Positions 5,375 through 7,072 of a DNA stretch of 7,072 nt are shown piece by piece. Every line of letters begins with the position of its first letter. Within the stretch, counting starts at the first letter, position 1. Location: the NCBI GenBank assembly GCA_023252115.1, contig JAHEXM010000073.1:1-7072 (forward strand). The letters run 5' to 3'. The notes under the pieces were generated by a model, which did no database searches, was not told the origin of the DNA, and worked only from the letters and a program-made list of their open reading frames with translations. The DNA comes from Micrococcales bacterium. GTDB taxonomy: Bacteria > Actinomycetota > Actinomycetes > S36-B12 > UBA10799. The position numbers were made by a program, and so were the translations under genes.

Positions 5375-6661
5375 ATGGCGAATCTGGGAGCAGCCCTGCA
5401 GCAACTCGGCGCAATGCTCGCGGCTGGCGGCGCAAACGACAGCGACGATCCAGTCAACTGGAAGCTGGCCCATGACACCGCTCGCCAAGAGATCGCTAAG
5501 CAAGGCGACCCGTCGGTGGGTGAGTCCGAGAAACGTGCGGTCAACGAAGCCGTCGAGCTGGCCGATGTTTGGCTCGACACTTCGATGCAATTCCCGGCAA
5601 CCACAGCCGGCGCAGTGGCGTGGAGCCGCAGCGAGTGGCTTGAGCAAACATTGCCAGCCTGGCAACGCATCGTCGCGCCAATCGCCGAAAAGCTTCAAGC
5701 GAGTATGCAATCGATGATGCCGCCCGATCAGCTGGGCGGAACCGAGGGATTTGATGCTTCCTCGATGCCTGCCATCCCCGGTTTGCCCGAGGGATTGCCA
5801 CCCGAGATGGCAGCAATGGCTGGGCCCCTAATGGGTATGGCGAAAGCACTTGGATCGGCGATGTTCGGCATGCAAGTTGGTCAAGGCCTGTCTGCACTTG
5901 CGGCAGACGTTGTCAGCGCAGGTGATGTCGGAGTACCCCTCACCACAGGCGGCCACGCGGCGCTTCTGCCTCGCAACATCAAAGAGTTTGGCGACGGACT
6001 TGAACTACCCGAAGGTGAGCTGCTGATCTTCGTTGCATTGCGCGAAGCCGCGCATCAGCGTTTGTTTGCGCACGTGCCTTGGTTACGCGGTCGAGTCGAA
6101 GGTGCAATTGAGGCCTATGCAGCTGGCATCCGCGTGGATACGGATCGCATCTCGGAAGCCATGAGCGGAGTCGATCCAGCTAACCCAGACGCATTGGCCG
6201 AAGCCATGTCATCAGGCGTGTTCGAGCAGGAAGACACCGAGGAACAGCGGGCTGCCCTCGTCCGGTTGGAAACTTTGCTCGCCCTGGTTGAAGGATGGGT
6301 TGACGACGTCGTCGATGCAGCTGTCGCGCAACGACTTGGTTCCTATGACCGGCTGCGCGAGACGCTTCGTCGGCGGCGCGCTTCGGGTGGCCCCGCCGAG
6401 AAGACGTTCGCAACCCTCGTGGGACTCGAATTGCGGCCGCGTCGACTTCGTGAGGCGGCGGACCTGTGGCAACAGCTTCGAGTGGCCCGCGGCATTGAAG
6501 GGCGCGATGCGCTGTGGGATCACCCTGACCTGTTGCCGAGCGGCGACGACCTCGACGACATCCCAAACTTTCTGACGACTCAGACCGCGAGCGAACTAGA
6601 CCCCACCAAAAAGGACGACGACGCGCCTGATGATGGCCACGGCGACTCGACTACGTCCTGA
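5375..6661 (+). CDS. DUF2342 / Zincin_2 family predicted zinc-dependent metalloprotease
   Basis: A 428-residue soluble protein is read from ATG 5375; the family's full form here would be 455 residues from ATG 5294 but is cut by an in-frame TGA at 5360-5362. The fold is largely helical. Recognisable family blocks are the N-terminal LGAALQQLGAML (residues 4-15), VAWSRSEWLEQTLPAW (81-96), a Gly/Met-rich MAGPLMGMAKALGSAMFG segment (147-164), the putative zinc-site block REAAHQRLFAHVPWLRG (223-239), LVEGWVDDVV (304-313), and RRRRASGGPAEKTFATLVGLELRPRRLREA (332-361). There is no classical HExxH; the conserved Glu224/His227/His233 region is the likely metal site by family annotation, and activity has not been established to my knowledge. 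The C-terminal tail (about 405-428) is acidic and disordered. ATG 5375 has no clear Shine-Dalgarno. The gene is divergent from the small membrane/Lon-like protease pair and upstream of a second metallopeptidase gene on the same strand. Confidence 0.9.
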   Translation: MANLGAALQQLGAMLAAGGANDSDDPVNWKLAHDTARQEIAKQGDPSVGESEKRAVNEAVELADVWLDTSMQFPATTAGAVAWSRSEWLEQTLPAWQRIVAPIAEKLQASMQSMMPPDQLGGTEGFDASSMPAIPGLPEGLPPEMAAMAGPLMGMAKALGSAMFGMQVGQGLSALAADVVSAGDVGVPLTTGGHAALLPRNIKEFGDGLELPEGELLIFVALREAAHQRLFAHVPWLRGRVEGAIEAYAAGIRVDTDRISEAMSGVDPANPDALAEAMSSGVFEQEDTEEQRAALVRLETLLALVEGWVDDVVDAAVAQRLGSYDRLRETLRRRRASGGPAEKTFATLVGLELRPRRLREAADLWQQLRVARGIEGRDALWDHPDLLPSGDDLDDIPNFLTTQTASELDPTKKDDDAPDDGHGDSTTS

Positions 6662-6677
6662 CAGATCCCATACAAAC

Positions 6678-6698
6678 GGGTGACCGTCGCTGTCACCT
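6678..6698 (+). repeat. Small stem-loop between the two metallopeptidase genes
   Basis: GGTGAC (6679-6684) and GTCACC (6692-6697) form a 6-bp stem with a 7-nt loop, extendable by one G-U pair. It starts 17 nt after the DUF2342 stop codon. With no T-tract and a short stem it is at best a weak terminator; an operator role is equally possible. Confidence 0.35.
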
Positions 6699-6716
6699 AG
6701 TTGCGAAGCAGCAAGC

Positions 6717-6728
6717 TACCGTTGCGCC
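6717..6728 (+). promoter_or_regulatory. Putative leaderless promoter (-10 TACCGT) of the YgjP-like gene
   Basis: TACCGT (6717-6722) is followed by exactly six bases and then GTG 6729, which has no Shine-Dalgarno. This is the same -10-to-start spacing as at the small membrane gene and fits a transcript starting at the GTG. No convincing -35 element is seen. Confidence 0.4.
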
Positions 6729-7072
6729 GTGTCTATTCGCCCCGTTCACATTCCAGGTGTCCCCGAGGGCGTCGAAGTTCGTCGATCCGATCGACGTAAA
6801 CGAAGCGTTGCCGCATTTCGCGAAGGTGATCAAACAATCGTCGTGATCCCAGCGCGAATGGGAGTTGCCGAAGCGGCGGTATTTGCACGGGACATGGTTG
6901 CCAAACTTGAAAAGCGCGATGCTCGACTTGCAGTTTCAGATGACGAACTGTCCGCGCGCGCCATCGAATTGTCTGCTCGTTACCTGCCCGGTGCACCTGA
7001 ACCGCGAAGCGTGACGTGGAGTCAGCAACAAAACACGCTGTGGGGTTCATGTACTTCGATCGACGGAACCAT
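6729..7072 (+). CDS. YgjP-like (DUF45/M48) metallopeptidase, 5' part only
   Basis: The frame from GTG 6729 stays open to the window end (114 codons plus two bases) and begins MSIRPVHIPGVPEGVEVRRS. It shows the layout of YgjP-like DUF45 proteins. An N-terminal beta segment (VEVRRSDRRKRSVAAFREGD, then TIVVIPARM) is followed by an Arg/Lys-rich helix (VFARDMVAKLEKRDARL), a second helix (ELSARAIELSARYLPG), and the diagnostic block VTWSQQQNTLWGSCTSIDGT, in which WGSC (residues 105-108) is the family hallmark. The zinc-binding HExxH expected further downstream lies outside the window, so catalytic competence cannot be judged. No Shine-Dalgarno precedes the GTG; a leaderless promoter is proposed instead. 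Members are predicted metal-dependent hydrolases of unknown substrate. Confidence 0.85.
   Translation, partial: MSIRPVHIPGVPEGVEVRRSDRRKRSVAAFREGDQTIVVIPARMGVAEAAVFARDMVAKLEKRDARLAVSDDELSARAIELSARYLPGAPEPRSVTWSQQQNTLWGSCTSIDGT

Noticed and set aside
5141..5710. Minus-strand open frame of 189 codons overlapping the start of the DUF2342 gene
   Set aside because: It is antisense to conserved metalloprotease sequence, is rich in Arg/Cys/His as shadow frames are, and has no family resemblance.

Overview
The window looks like ordinary chromosomal sequence from an actinomycete (Actinomycetota) of only moderate GC content, roughly mid-50s % by eye. Four protein families typical of that phylum lie side by side: a UPF0182 seven-helix membrane protein, a PPA1309-family protein, a secreted PDZ/Lon-like serine protease, and a DUF2342 (Zincin_2) predicted zinc metalloprotease. 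GTG starts are frequent, and two genes appear to have leaderless GTG starts. The moderate GC would suit a lineage such as freshwater actinobacteria rather than a classical high-GC soil actinomycete, but the genus cannot be named from this sequence.

Layout: a minus-strand initiator tRNA (tRNA-fMet, CAT) with its own hairpin terminator occupies the left edge (1-115). Next is the large minus-strand UPF0182 gene (155-3094). Only 28 bp separate it from a divergent plus-strand PPA1309-family gene (3123-3698). A 177-bp convergent gap (3699-3875), full of nested inverted repeats, lies between that gene and the minus-strand PDZ/Lon-like protease gene (3876-4937). A small single-pass membrane protein gene sits just upstream of the protease gene on the same strand (4957-5136 with the preferred start), and the two probably form a two-gene operon. 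Divergent to it on the plus strand is the DUF2342 gene (5375-6661). Its natural N-terminus appears to begin at 5294 but is cut by an in-frame TGA at 5360-5362. The right edge holds the start of a YgjP-like (DUF45/M48) metallopeptidase gene (6729 onward, truncated by the window end).

The locus combines envelope proteins (UPF0182, small single-pass protein, membrane-anchored Lon-like protease) with two predicted cytoplasmic metallopeptidases. A shared role in protein quality control or envelope proteolysis is conceivable but is inference only. No mobile element, CRISPR array, defence system or obvious horizontal transfer was seen. The observations most worth a second look are the in-frame TGA in the metalloprotease N-terminus, the composite palindromes between the convergent genes, and two matching TANNNT-N6-GTG leaderless-type starts. 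No gap between genes exceeds 300 bp.
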